From NCBI RefSeq assembly GCF_003182155.1, contig NZ_QGTG01000001.1, forward strand, positions 478,390 through 542,389: 64,000 bases of DNA. The letters run 5' to 3'. Of this stretch, positions 9,327 through 17,679 are shown piece after piece (within the stretch, counting starts at the first letter, position 1; each line of letters opens with the position of its first letter). A program made the translations under genes and the position numbers. The notes below the pieces were generated by a model that was not told the DNA's origin, did no database searches, and saw only the letters and a program-made list of their open reading frames with translations. The stretch is from Chitinophaga sp. S165 (GTDB lineage: Bacteria > Bacteroidota > Bacteroidia > Chitinophagales > Chitinophagaceae).

Positions 9327-9779
9327 TCACTTGAAATTATTAATAGAACTGTTGAACTCCGGGAAAGAATGTTTCTTCAAACAAAAATCATAAAAATGCT
9401 GGGCTGAAGACAGATATTCTTCGTACGTAAATGGTTTTACCATATAGGACAAAGCCCCCAGTTGTTTGCACTCATGCATTTCTATCACGTTCAATGAAGA
9501 AGAAAAGATGATCACAGGAATGTTCTTATAAGCATCCTGGCTTTTCAGTTCCCGCAGTGTTTGTGTACCACTAAGCCGGGGCATGTTCAGGTCAAGTACT
9601 ACAAGCGAAGGCATCACGCCGGCTTTAGCATGTGTGTCAGCAAGGTATTCAAGTACCTTTTCCCCATCCTCCACCAGGAGCGGTACCTCCGGCAGATTGA
9701 TCGCATTAAAGGCATCCTGCATGATGAAACGGTCTTCCATATCATCATCCGCCAATAATATCTTCACGGTATTGTCCAT
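9327..9779 (-). CDS. Single-domain response regulator (CheY-like)
   Basis: 150 residues forming one receiver domain: acidic pair D11-D12-D13, phosphoacceptor D63 in VVLDLNMPRL, and the conserved lysine in YMVKPF near residue 137. There is no DNA-binding output. It lies 45 bases downstream of the PAS histidine kinase at the end of the stressosome-type module, so it is most likely that kinase's partner and signals through protein contact. Rcp1/bacteriophytochrome-type regulators look similar. Output target unknown. Confidence 0.88.
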   Translation of the reverse strand: MDNTVKILLADDDMEDRFIMQDAFNAINLPEVPLLVEDGEKVLEYLADTHAKAGVMPSLVVLDLNMPRLSGTQTLRELKSQDAYKNIPVIIFSSSLNVIEMHECKQLGALSYMVKPFTYEEYLSSAQHFYDFCLKKHSFPEFNSSINNFK

Positions 9780-9824
9780 AACTGATAATTCTTTCTTTTA
9801 GATGAAAATTCTGGTATACAGCTG

Positions 9825-11447
9825 TTACGCTACCAATGGTAATGTCAGAATGAACTTTGCGCCATTTCCCGGTTTACTGCAGGCAGTGATGGACCCGTTG
9901 TGAAGATCGGCGATCTTCTTGCACATGGCCAGTCCTATACCCGTACCCGCATATTTTTCACGGGAATGCAAGCGCTGAAACAAACTGAACATCTTATCCA
10001 AATACTTCTCTTCAAATCCCACCCCGTTGTCTTCAAATATCAATTGTATCTCATTATCTCTTTTTTCCGCGTATACCTTTACTAAGGGAGCACGCCGCTC
10101 GTCCGAGAACTTGATCGCATTGGACAGCAGGTTGTGAAACAACTGTCGCATCTGCATCGGATATACAGCTAATACTGGCAGCGGTGCTACTTCTATGTGA
10201 GCACTTTTTGCTTTTATTGCCACATCAAGGTCATTCATGGCCTCTGCCGCCAGCAGGTTCATGTCCGTTTTTATAAGGTGCAGGTTCTCCCTGTAGATCC
10301 TTGAAAAATTCAGCAGGTCATGGATCAGCTGCGTCATTCTTTGACTGGCGCCCATCATATTGCTGAAATATAATTTCCCCCTTTCGTCTATGTGCTCCGC
10401 GTATCGTGCATTCAGATAATCGCCATAGTATACGATCTTCCGTAATGGTTCCTGCAGGTCGTGAGACGCTGCGTAGGCAAATTGTTCCAGCTCCTGGTTA
10501 CTGCGGTTCAGCTCTCTCACTTTCTCCTCCAGTAATTGTTTCGTTTCCTGCAGTTCCTTATTATCCCGAAGCGTTTGCTCCATCACCTTCTGTGCGTGAA
10601 TGTCTACAAGAGAGCCTATCCAGTACATCGTTTCCCCGTTTTCATTGGTCATCGGCGACAGGGAAAGCAAATGCCAGATATACTCCTGCGTAGCGTCATT
10701 CTTAAGCTCTATTTCCTTTCTGATAGGCTTATTTACAGCCTGATGCCGCCACCAGTATTCCCAGGCTGCAGCAAATACCTCTTCACGGATCACCGGGCCC
10801 CATTTGCTTTCGTTCAGTTCCTGGATATCACGCCCTGTAAACGACTTCAACCAGCTATTTGCGTAAATGATCTCGCCATCTCCGTTTAAGGTAAAGATCA
10901 CCAGCGGCAAGGCGTTCGTCACTTCCCTGTACTGCGTTTCACTATCCTCCAACTTCTCTGCCAACTCTTGCAGTTGTTTGTTCTTGCGCTTTATTTCATC
11001 GTACGGAGAAACAGGCAATTCCAGTTTAAAGGATGTGATCCATTGCTCGATCCTGCTGCTGATGATCTTCTGTATACCCGGTATCTTGTATTCCAGCGTT
11101 ATTTCAACGCCTCTTTCAGCACGTTCAAGTGTAAACCTGTCAACCAATCGTCTTGCGTATACAAGGTTCTCGTGGATCTTTTCCGTGAGATTCAGGTTTC
11201 TGTCGAGTACCCTTGCTATAAGGTATTTTTCCGGATCTTTCATATCCGCCTTAATGGCCAGTACAAGGACGGCGTCAAATCCATACTCGATCACATGTCT
11301 CGAGACTTCAGACACCGCTGTCGCAAAGGTGGTCTGAGATGCCAGTGATAGTCCGGCCAGCTCACCAAGCTTCATCGTCCGTTTGTGTACCAGCACAAGG
11401 TCCATATCAGTTTCCAGCGTGATCCGGGTTATTTCCTGCATTGCCAC
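9825..11447 (-). CDS. PAS sensor histidine kinase with degenerate RsbT-like N-terminus
   Basis: 540 residues. Residues 10-130 resemble an RsbT-type GHKL domain, but the N-box asparagine is replaced (SEVSRH at 46-51) and I see no glycine-rich ATP lid, so it is probably a non-catalytic interaction domain. Coil about 148-170, PAS about 171-290, second coil 290-322, HisKA with phospho-His 329 in AASHDLQEP, and HATPase with SNAIKFSD, DNGVGF and GTGIGL motifs. The GTG at 11447 overlaps the preceding stop by one base; an ATG at 11441 is equally possible. Sits between the SpoIIE fusion gene and the response regulator. Inferred role: couples stressosome signals to two-component phosphotransfer. Confidence 0.88.
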   Translation of the reverse strand: MAMQEITRITLETDMDLVLVHKRTMKLGELAGLSLASQTTFATAVSEVSRHVIEYGFDAVLVLAIKADMKDPEKYLIARVLDRNLNLTEKIHENLVYARRLVDRFTLERAERGVEITLEYKIPGIQKIISSRIEQWITSFKLELPVSPYDEIKRKNKQLQELAEKLEDSETQYREVTNALPLVIFTLNGDGEIIYANSWLKSFTGRDIQELNESKWGPVIREEVFAAAWEYWWRHQAVNKPIRKEIELKNDATQEYIWHLLSLSPMTNENGETMYWIGSLVDIHAQKVMEQTLRDNKELQETKQLLEEKVRELNRSNQELEQFAYAASHDLQEPLRKIVYYGDYLNARYAEHIDERGKLYFSNMMGASQRMTQLIHDLLNFSRIYRENLHLIKTDMNLLAAEAMNDLDVAIKAKSAHIEVAPLPVLAVYPMQMRQLFHNLLSNAIKFSDERRAPLVKVYAEKRDNEIQLIFEDNGVGFEEKYLDKMFSLFQRLHSREKYAGTGIGLAMCKKIADLHNGSITACSKPGNGAKFILTLPLVA

Positions 11448-12472
11448 TATTTTACTTTAACAATTACTACTGACATATCATCTGTTTTTCTTGCATTATC
11501 CTTATAGATGGCAGCTGCCAGCACAGACATATCGTACCTGAAAATGGCCGGGTACTTTGTCATTTCCCAGCGGGTTTTTATGCCGTCGGAGCATAAGATG
11601 AGTATCTGTTCTTTTCCTGCCTCGTGTTCTATTTTCTGTTCGTTGATAGTGCGTGGCATGTTATGCCCGATGATCCCATTATACGGAAGATAGGTCCTGG
11701 AAGAACCGGCAGTTAACATGCGTGCATGTATATTGCCTACCCCGCAGATCTTCCAGTCTTTGGTCTTGTTGTTATAGACAGCGGCCGTTCCTACTAATCC
11801 ACGGGTACGTTTCACATCATCATGTATTTGCCTTAATACTTCACTCAGGTCTGGAAGCATACAATATCTGAAAGAGTTGACTGCCGCCGCCGCCGCTTTG
11901 TTTGCTTCGACGCCATGTCCAAGCCCGTCTCCGAGAAAGATCCTTATACCGGTCCTGTCCGGACGTACATAGAAGCCGTCTCCGCAAACTTTCTCTCCCG
12001 GTTTTGCCACCAGCAATGTTCTGATCTCATGTCCGGGTTTAGGAGGGAACGGCTCCGCCGGTTTAAGGAAGAACCTGGACAACAGGATGGTGCCCCAACC
12101 TTTTACGGAATAGATCTGCAGAAAATCCGAAAGGCGTCTGATCGCCCCCAGTCCGTGACCGAGCGTTTTAGCTGTGGATATGCCGTCCTGCATCATTCTT
12201 GCGAGATCTGTGATGCCTGGGCCATTATCTATGCCTATTATTTCGATAGCCGGCTGGGGCATATCTGTGAGCATGACAATCACTTCTCCTCCTCCAGCGT
12301 GTTTGATGATATTAGATCCTATTTCAGCAACAACGATATCGATCTCGGCCACCTTTTTTTCAGCAAGTCCGCATTGTATAGAGAGACGGTGCACCTCGCG
12401 TTTTAACGTTGACAGATAACTTCTGTCTTCCAGGTTAAAACTGATATGTCGTCCGGTTACCCATTCTTCCAT
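11447..12472 (-). CDS. RsbT-like kinase fused to SpoIIE/RsbX PP2C phosphatase
   Basis: 341 residues in two halves. Residues 1-135 are a GHKL serine-kinase domain with an intact N-box (EIGSNIIKHA, N54), DNGPGI (82-87) and GHGLG (105-109). Residues about 145-341 are a PP2C/SpoIIE-type phosphatase with GDGF (164-167), GDGLGHG (181-187), SDGIKT and TDDMS metal-binding motifs. In Bacillus, RsbX resets the stressosome by dephosphorylating RsbR and RsbS; the phosphatase half fits that role. Having kinase and phosphatase in one chain suggests an opposing-activity switch. Overlaps rsbT by 16 bases, so translationally coupled. Confidence 0.88.
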   Translation of the reverse strand: MEEWVTGRHISFNLEDRSYLSTLKREVHRLSIQCGLAEKKVAEIDIVVAEIGSNIIKHAGGGEVIVMLTDMPQPAIEIIGIDNGPGITDLARMMQDGISTAKTLGHGLGAIRRLSDFLQIYSVKGWGTILLSRFFLKPAEPFPPKPGHEIRTLLVAKPGEKVCGDGFYVRPDRTGIRIFLGDGLGHGVEANKAAAAAVNSFRYCMLPDLSEVLRQIHDDVKRTRGLVGTAAVYNNKTKDWKICGVGNIHARMLTAGSSRTYLPYNGIIGHNMPRTINEQKIEHEAGKEQILILCSDGIKTRWEMTKYPAIFRYDMSVLAAAIYKDNARKTDDMSVVIVKVK

Positions 12473-12873
12473 TTAGTGATTGTAATGGTAGTTCCTTTGC
12501 CCACCGTACTTTTAATTTCAAAATCGCTCACCAGACGTTTGGCTCCCGGTAGTCCTAATCCCAGACTTTTGCCTGTCGAGAAACCATCTTTCATGGCCTC
12601 TTTTATATCAGGTATTCCGGGGCCAGTATCGGTAAAGGTGACACGTAAGCCATTCTGGCGTTGACCGTTTATTATTTCGATGAGTACAACGCCTCCTCCG
12701 GCATAACGGAGCATATTCCTGGAAAGTTCACTGGCAGCAGTGATCAGCTTTGTCTGATTTACAAGGCCCATGCCTATTTTAACGGCAAATTCCTTCAACC
12801 TGTTTCTGAATACCACCATGTCCAGTTCTTTCACTATGCGCACAGTATCACTGGAGAGTACTATCATCATCAA
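12457..12873 (-). CDS. rsbT: Serine/threonine kinase RsbT (stressosome output kinase)
   Basis: 138 residues, one GHKL/HATPase_c_2 domain with N-box N53 (SELSRNMLRYAG), DTGPGI (82-87) and GLGLPG (105-110), all intact. RsbT phosphorylates RsbR and RsbS in the stressosome and, when released, activates a downstream partner. Overlaps rsbS by 26 bases upstream and the SpoIIE fusion by 16 bases downstream, a compact translationally coupled operon. Three Met codons at the start leave the exact initiation site open by one or two residues. Confidence 0.9.
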   Translation of the reverse strand: MMMIVLSSDTVRIVKELDMVVFRNRLKEFAVKIGMGLVNQTKLITAASELSRNMLRYAGGGVVLIEIINGQRQNGLRVTFTDTGPGIPDIKEAMKDGFSTGKSLGLGLPGAKRLVSDFEIKSTVGKGTTITITKWKNG

Positions 12874-13249
12874 ATGCTTCTTCGTCTACAATCTTTATTT
12901 TCTTCTGCAAGAGCTCCATTCCTTTTTCCACATTCAATGCGGTCTGTACCCCCTTCAGCGGTAAACCGAGTTCTACCAGCGTAATGGCTACTGCCGGCTG
13001 CATTCCAACTATTACAGTGTCAGCATCCAATACCTTGCTCATACCTGCAATATTCCCCAGTATCCTGCCCATAAAGGAATCAACGATCGAAACAGCAGAA
13101 ATATCTATCAGTACACCTTTCGCACTGGTTTTACTCACAGCCTGTACCAGGTCGGCTTCCAGGTTCAGCGCCAGCCGGTCATACAGGTCCACCTGAATGG
13201 CAACCATCAGGAAATGGCCAATTTTGAGAATTGGTATTTTATCCATCAA
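12848..13249 (-). CDS. rsbS: Stressosome STAS-domain protein RsbS
   Basis: 133 residues, a lone STAS domain. LIDISAVSIVDSFMGR carries the conserved serine (S58 counted from the first Met) phosphorylated by RsbT in the Bacillus protein. RsbS forms the core of the stressosome with RsbR and holds RsbT in check. It lies 9 bases after rsbR and overlaps rsbT, the classical RST order. The C-terminus has an acidic tail (DEEAFDDDS) not needed for the fold. Confidence 0.92.
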   Translation of the reverse strand: MMDKIPILKIGHFLMVAIQVDLYDRLALNLEADLVQAVSKTSAKGVLIDISAVSIVDSFMGRILGNIAGMSKVLDADTVIVGMQPAVAITLVELGLPLKGVQTALNVEKGMELLQKKIKIVDEEAFDDDSTLQ

Positions 13250-13258
13250 TTCCTCCTT

Positions 13259-14113
13259 TTACTTTACAATTGATTTTCTGACTTCCAGCTGCATTAATGA
13301 AAATGCATACTTTAAAGCACTTGCAAGCGTAGCTTTCGTAACAATGCCGGATAGATCTATTCCCAGGTGAACAACGGTCTGAGCTATTTCGGGGCGTATA
13401 CCGCTGATAATGCACTCTGCACCCATCAGACGGGTTGCGCTTACTGTTTTTATGAGGTGTTGCGCAACAAGCGAATCCACAGCAGGCACACCTGAAATAT
13501 CCAAGATTGCAATGCTGCTGGAGGTTAAAACAATTTCCTGCAGGAGATTTTCCATCACCACCTGGGTACGGGAGCTATCAAGCGTTCCAATAATGGGCAT
13601 GGCTACAATACCGTCCCATACACGGATAACAGGGGTGGAGATTTCTGCTATCTCATCAGTCTGACGCAGGATCACTTCCTCCCTTCCTTTAATGAAAGTC
13701 TCAAAAGTTACAATGCCCAGGCTATCGATCAGTTTACTTACTTTCATGCTTTCTTCCAGCAACTGTAAAGGATCATTCTTGATCTCCTGCTGAAGCGTGG
13801 TCAGTAAAGCATCTTTCAGGCTAAATACAAAGGTACCGGTCTCCCTGGGAGAATAACCCTGTTTAGCCCTGGAAAGAGAAATAGATTCCAGCACCTCATA
13901 TAATGGCTCAAAGGATGCTGATTGCACATCCTCCAGATTACCATTATCTAAAGTTTGTAGTAAAACGTTTACAAGTTCTTCAGACTGGACCGTCAGTTCA
14001 TCATTCGACATAAGGTCCTCCCGTAGAGAAAAATCCACTAATTGGTTCTTCATCCACAATTCGAGAATCTGTTTTTTCCTTTTCTGTAAGATTTTCGCTG
14101 TGTCTAGCTTCAT
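13259..14113 (-). CDS. rsbR: Stressosome sensor RsbR (N-terminal helical sensor plus STAS)
   Basis: 284 residues from the preferred ATG at 14113; an in-frame ATG at 14167 would add 18 residues that do not look like the family. Residues 1-150 are helical, resembling the RsbRD_N-type sensor of RsbR paralogues. Residues about 158-275 are a STAS domain with DISGVPAVDS; S214 occupies the site of the RsbR phospho-threonine, and SGIRPEIAQTVVHLG follows. RsbR forms the sensory turrets of the stressosome. First gene of the module; the sensed signal cannot be read from sequence. Confidence 0.88.
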   Translation of the reverse strand: MKLDTAKILQKRKKQILELWMKNQLVDFSLREDLMSNDELTVQSEELVNVLLQTLDNGNLEDVQSASFEPLYEVLESISLSRAKQGYSPRETGTFVFSLKDALLTTLQQEIKNDPLQLLEESMKVSKLIDSLGIVTFETFIKGREEVILRQTDEIAEISTPVIRVWDGIVAMPIIGTLDSSRTQVVMENLLQEIVLTSSSIAILDISGVPAVDSLVAQHLIKTVSATRLMGAECIISGIRPEIAQTVVHLGIDLSGIVTKATLASALKYAFSLMQLEVRKSIVK

Positions 14114-14194
14114 GCGTGTGGCTTGTTTGGTAAGTGTTGGACATATTGCCCGCCAGACATGAAGCAAAAAATAAACCGGAAAAGGATGAAGCCG

Positions 14195-14812
14195 TTACTT
14201 GTAACCGTGCATTAGCTGTTGAAGGAAAAATAAACCGATCCTCGGTTCAAATATTAATGGGAAAAGGATGCCAAAAACTGCTCCCCATAAGTGGGCGTCA
14301 TGATTAATACCGCCAGGGCCCCCACGACGGGACATGTAGATGGTATAGCCCAGGTATATTATGCCATAAAGAATAGCAGGCATGGGTATGAAAAATACAT
14401 AGATCTGTGCCCACGGCTGGAAAAGAATAGCTGCAAATACAACCGCCGAAACGGCCCCTGATGCGCCGATCGTCCTGTACCCATAGTTGTTCCTGTGCTT
14501 GATATATGTTGGAATATCTGACAGTACCAGCGCCAGCACATAAAACAAGAGGTAGTAGCCTTTACCTTTGAATATAACGAGAAACATCTCCTCAATAAAA
14601 CCACCAAAGAAATAAAGGGTGAACATATTAAAGCCCAGGTGCATAAAATCCGCATGTACAAAGCCGGATGTGATGAACCGGTAGTACTGGTTCTTTTCTC
14701 TCACCAGGTAAGGCCACATGCTCAGGTCATCTATACGCCGCTCATTGTTAAAAGAGGTAATAGAAACCAGGCAGGTTATAATAATGATCGCTATGCTGAT
14801 TGTCAGTCCCAT
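14195..14812 (-). CDS. Rhomboid-family intramembrane serine protease
   Basis: 205 residues with about six hydrophobic membrane segments. The catalytic serine lies in GASGAVS (S118) and the catalytic histidine is most likely H174 in HDAHLWGAVFG; HADFMHLGFNM near residue 53 is the conserved loop/TM2 histidine-asparagine motif. Rhomboids cleave membrane proteins inside the bilayer; the substrate is unknown. It lies upstream of the stressosome module on the same strand, with a gap of about 80 bases to rsbR, so cotranscription is possible but unproven. Confidence 0.92.
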   Translation of the reverse strand: MGLTISIAIIIITCLVSITSFNNERRIDDLSMWPYLVREKNQYYRFITSGFVHADFMHLGFNMFTLYFFGGFIEEMFLVIFKGKGYYLLFYVLALVLSDIPTYIKHRNNYGYRTIGASGAVSAVVFAAILFQPWAQIYVFFIPMPAILYGIIYLGYTIYMSRRGGPGGINHDAHLWGAVFGILFPLIFEPRIGLFFLQQLMHGYK

Positions 14813-14858
14813 TCCAAACGATTGAGTTAATTGATAAGAATGTAATTATAATGATTTT

Positions 14859-15332
14859 TTACTGATGATGATATTTCTCCCTGTTAAGCACAGTATATGC
14901 CCTGTAAAGCTGCTCTGTCATGATCAGCCTCACCAGTTGATGGGGAAAGGTGAGGGGGGAGAGGGATAACTTCAGCTGCGCCCTTTCCAATACGCCGGTG
15001 TCCAGCCCGAAAGCCCCGCCGATCAGGAATATTACCTGCCTCGTGGCAGCATTCGCCCGTTGTTGCAGGAAATCGGCCAGTTGCATTGTCGTTTGCATCT
15101 TGCCGTATTCATCAAGCGCTACCAGGTAATCCTGAGGCTGTAACATATCCAGGATCATCTTTCCTTCCTGCTTTTTTAATTCAGGAATGGACAGGCTGGC
15201 TGCTTGTTTTACCGTGGGGATCAGTTTCAGTTCAAAATCTACATAATGCTGCAAACGCTTTTGAAAAATAGCGATGCCGTCCCTGATATAAGGGTCGTTC
15301 TCTTTTCCAATGCTCCAGAGTTGTATTTTCAC
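14859..15332 (-). CDS. rlmH: 23S rRNA (pseudouridine-1915 N3) methyltransferase
   Basis: SPOUT methyltransferase that methylates pseudouridine 1915 of 23S rRNA in assembled ribosomes. Conserved LIGGAFGL lies near residue 103, and the C-terminal SPLTFPHQLVRLIMTEQLYR plus the final REKYHH are hallmark RlmH sequence. I choose the GTG at 15332, giving 157 residues starting VKIQLWSIGK, the family length. A longer frame starting at 15506 would run into the tRNA gene and is rejected. Downstream lies the rhomboid gene, 46 bases away. Confidence 0.93.
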   Translation of the reverse strand: MKIQLWSIGKENDPYIRDGIAIFQKRLQHYVDFELKLIPTVKQAASLSIPELKKQEGKMILDMLQPQDYLVALDEYGKMQTTMQLADFLQQRANAATRQVIFLIGGAFGLDTGVLERAQLKLSLSPLTFPHQLVRLIMTEQLYRAYTVLNREKYHHQ

Positions 15333-15428
15333 TATTAACCCGTTTATTATAGAAGCCCGCCCATGAGGCGGCTGGTAAATGTACGTAACCCGATGCTTAT
15401 GAATCAAACAAAAAAAATATTTAAAATA

Positions 15429-15459
15429 TTTGGCGATTAGAGAAATATTGCTACCTTTG
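15429..15459 (+). promoter_or_regulatory. Promoter of tRNA-Arg copy 1
   Basis: TTTG at 15429-15432 and TACCTTTG at 15452-15459, start-to-start distance 23; the mature tRNA begins 20 bases after the -7 element. Confidence 0.65.
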
Positions 15460-15478
15460 CAATCCCAATCAAGGGAAC

Positions 15479-15552
15479 GGCTTCGTAGCTCAACTGAATA
15501 GAGCATCTGACTACGGATCAGAAGGTTTCTGGTTTGAATCCAGACGAGGTCA
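15479..15552 (+). tRNA. tRNA-Arg (anticodon ACG), copy 1
   Basis: Full cloverleaf by eye, 74 bases: acceptor GGCTTCG/CGAGGTC (two G-U pairs), D arm GCTC/GAGC, anticodon stem TCTGA/TCAGA with loop CTACGGA (anticodon ACG), T arm TCTGG/CCAGA, discriminator A. The 3' CCA is not encoded. ACG, deaminated to ICG by TadA, reads CGU/CGC/CGA codons. It has its own promoter and terminator. Confidence 0.95.
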
Positions 15553-15560
15553 CAAAAGAG

Positions 15561-15591
15561 AAGGTTTCAGAGTTCATCTGGAACCTTTTTT
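15561..15591 (+). terminator. Terminator of tRNA-Arg copy 1
   Basis: 11-bp stem AAGGTTTCAGA / TCTGGAACCTT (one G-U pair), 5-base loop, then TTTT. Confidence 0.8.
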
Positions 15592-15627
15592 ATTTGCCAT
15601 ATCGGTAAATAAACCTTTGGAAATCTT

Positions 15628-15658
15628 TTTGTTGATTTTAGATTTTTATCTACATTTG
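15628..15658 (+). promoter_or_regulatory. Promoter of tRNA-Arg copy 2
   Basis: TTTG at 15628-15631 and TACATTTG at 15651-15658, spacing 23 start-to-start as in copy 1. Confidence 0.65.
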
Positions 15659-15677
15659 CAGTCCCAATGACGGGAAT

Positions 15678-15751
15678 GGCTCCGTAGCTCAACTGAATAG
15701 AGCATCTGACTACGGATCAGAAGGTTTCTGGTTTGAATCCAGACGGGGTCA
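15678..15751 (+). tRNA. tRNA-Arg (anticodon ACG), copy 2
   Basis: 74-base cloverleaf identical to copy 1 except in the acceptor stem, where GGCTCCG/CGGGGTC replaces GGCTTCG/CGAGGTC; the two changes at positions 5 and 68 compensate each other (U-A to C-G). Anticodon ACG. Bases 15752-15754 read CCA, so this copy happens to encode its 3' CCA. It lies 125 bases after copy 1. Confidence 0.95.
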
Positions 15752-15755
15752 CCAA

Positions 15756-15792
15756 AAAGGGCAAAGCGAAAATTCGACTTTGCCCTTTTTTT
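15756..15792 (+). terminator. Terminator of tRNA-Arg copy 2
   Basis: AAAGGGCAAAG / CTTTGCCCTTT stem extended by CGAA/TTCG, followed by a run of seven T. Confidence 0.85.
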
Positions 15793-15943
15793 GTCCGTTA
15801 AATCCAATGTCCGGACTGTATGTTAACAAAACAGATCATTGGTTCCTTCTGCTCCGCATCCATTACATAAAACTTAATAATTAGACCACCTTTATCGTAG
15901 ATCATATACGACCTGTAAGATCACTCCCAATCGCAAAAAATAC

Positions 15944-16831
15944 TTAAGCTTTGGGCTTGCCAGTATTTACACTTACCAGATAGTCTTTTCTAAATTGTTT
16001 TGCCGTCTTACCATACGCTTGTTTGAAGGTCTTATTCAGATGACTTTCATCTGCGAAATTCAACTCATCTGCAATCTCAGATATGGTTAAGTCACTGTAC
16101 TTCAGTCTGGCCAGTACCATCTCCAGTTTATACCGCATAATATAGTCTTTAACTGTGTCGCCTGATTGCAATTTGAAGTATCTGCTTAAATGGCCTTCAG
16201 ACATACCGAAATGCGCTGCCAGATTTTCAATTCTCAGAAGTTGATTCTCGTATATGTTGTGCTGAATATAAGTGATTATCTCATGCACCTTATTTTTAGG
16301 ATTGTGACTTTTCGACGAGGCAATAATATTTTGCTGGATATTTCTTGCAATAAGGTTGAGTAGTAAAAAAATGATATTCTGAGTCACGATCTTATCGAAC
16401 GGCAGTGACGTCTTTGTTTCGTTTATCAGTTGATTGACGAGCACACTAAAAATGTTTTTATCGCCGGGGGAGGCCAGATTGCCATTAAGGGCATGTTGGT
16501 TATGAAATATATATTCGAGTCTCCTGAATGAGTTGCTTAGATCCACCTCCTCCCCATCAGTATGGGTGTTCCTTGAAAAGAAGTCGGTTGTAAAATCAAT
16601 CAGGCAGAATATTGGTGGGGTTGATATCGTAAAGCTATGGCCTTCTCCAGGTGTCAGAAGGAACACGTCTCCCTGTGAAAATTCAAAGTTATTATTATTG
16701 ATAGTGTGGGTTCCGGAGCCCTCCAGCACATATATTAACTGAAAGAAATGATGTTTGTGCAAGGTAGCCGCCAGATCGTCTATCTCCATTACTGTCACCT
16801 CTACGGCCTTATATAACTGTTTCGCCTTCAT
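15944..16831 (-). CDS. AraC-family transcriptional regulator
   Basis: 295 residues. The N-terminal 120 residues form a cupin-like sensing domain (HHFFQLIYVLEGSGTHTIN near residue 26). The C-terminal 100 residues carry two helix-turn-helix motifs: AAHFGMSEGHLSRYFK and ISEIADELNFADESHLNKTFK. It is divergent from the cytochrome b561-like gene with about 100 bases between, so it may control that gene and the suf-pyk-dxr block to its right. Ligand unknown. The opening KAVEVTVMEIDDLAATLHKH is typical of Bacteroidetes AraC proteins. Confidence 0.9.
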   Translation of the reverse strand: MKAKQLYKAVEVTVMEIDDLAATLHKHHFFQLIYVLEGSGTHTINNNNFEFSQGDVFLLTPGEGHSFTISTPPIFCLIDFTTDFFSRNTHTDGEEVDLSNSFRRLEYIFHNQHALNGNLASPGDKNIFSVLVNQLINETKTSLPFDKIVTQNIIFLLLNLIARNIQQNIIASSKSHNPKNKVHEIITYIQHNIYENQLLRIENLAAHFGMSEGHLSRYFKLQSGDTVKDYIMRYKLEMVLARLKYSDLTISEIADELNFADESHLNKTFKQAYGKTAKQFRKDYLVSVNTGKPKA

Positions 16832-16869
16832 TGGACAAATTTACTCCAAAATGCTTGTTTTCTACCTGT

Positions 16870-16897
16870 TTTGACCAGACAGAGACGGATAGCTTTG
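16870..16897 (+). promoter_or_regulatory. Promoter of cytochrome b561-like gene / suf block
   Basis: TTTG at 16870-16873 and TAGCTTTG at 16890-16897, 36 bases before the ATG at 16933, between the divergent AraC regulator and the cytochrome gene. Confidence 0.6.
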
Positions 16898-16932
16898 TAT
16901 CTGTTAATACATGATCTCAAACGTTTCATAAT

Positions 16933-17592
16933 ATGACAAAAGAAAGTAAACAAGTATGTAATTCTTCGGAACAGGCATCACAGAACTATCATCCGGCCTT
17001 ACGTTGCTGGCACTGGGCAAACGCTATCCTGATCATGGGTTCATTACTGATCGTGCTGGTGAATTTTACCTTGCTGAAACCGGAAAATAATACCGCATAT
17101 GTGCAGGCGCAGTTAACGTCGCTCAGCGCAAAATATACCGTACATGATGCAACCGCATTCGCCCGGTTTTTTAGCGATAAACTCTGGGTCGTTCATGCAT
17201 ACATCGGATTTGGTATTGCTGCGTTAATGGTTTTCCGGATCATCTTGGAATTCTTTCTGCCGGCACAACAGCGACTTGTGTACAAGCTTAAAAACTATCT
17301 GACAGCTGCAGGGGTGAATAATAAACTTGTCAAAATTACATATGCCATTTTTTATTTGCTGGTGGCGATAATGGCGGTCACAGGACTCAGTGTGGCTTAT
17401 CAGAATGAACTGCCCTTTCTCAAAGGTAATGTCGCCGCTGTTCGTGCTGTGCTGGATATCCACTACTATACCATGTATCCCATCACCGCATTTATTGCAG
17501 CACATCTTGCAGGTGTAATCCTCGCAGAAAGAAAAGATAGTCCCGGTATAGTATCCGGAATGATCAATGGAGGAAAGAGATCATCAGATTGA
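16933..17592 (+). CDS. Cytochrome b561-like membrane protein
   Basis: 219 residues, four predicted membrane helices. Candidate heme-ligand histidines occur in YHPALRCWHWAN (near residue 20), KLWVVHAYIGFG (near 78), DIHYYTMYP (near 177) and FIAAHLAGV (near 190), a pattern like the cytochrome b561/Ni-Fe hydrogenase b-subunit fold. Such proteins move electrons across the membrane. It sits between the AraC regulator and sufB, with an 87-base gap to sufB. Which electron donor it uses cannot be read. Possible role: redox link to Fe-S assembly (inference). Confidence 0.78.
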   Translation: MTKESKQVCNSSEQASQNYHPALRCWHWANAILIMGSLLIVLVNFTLLKPENNTAYVQAQLTSLSAKYTVHDATAFARFFSDKLWVVHAYIGFGIAALMVFRIILEFFLPAQQRLVYKLKNYLTAAGVNNKLVKITYAIFYLLVAIMAVTGLSVAYQNELPFLKGNVAAVRAVLDIHYYTMYPITAFIAAHLAGVILAERKDSPGIVSGMINGGKRSSD

Positions 17593-17679
17593 TCTTGCAA
17601 GTGGAACATAATAAGCCACGAAAATTAATCGGTGAATGCGAAAGTGAGGGAACCGCAGCCCCTCTTAAATTAGAATATT

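Noticed and set aside
15333..15506. N-terminal extension of rlmH
   Set aside because: It would cross the tRNA-Arg copy 1 gene and is not part of the RlmH family; GTG at 15332 gives the normal length.
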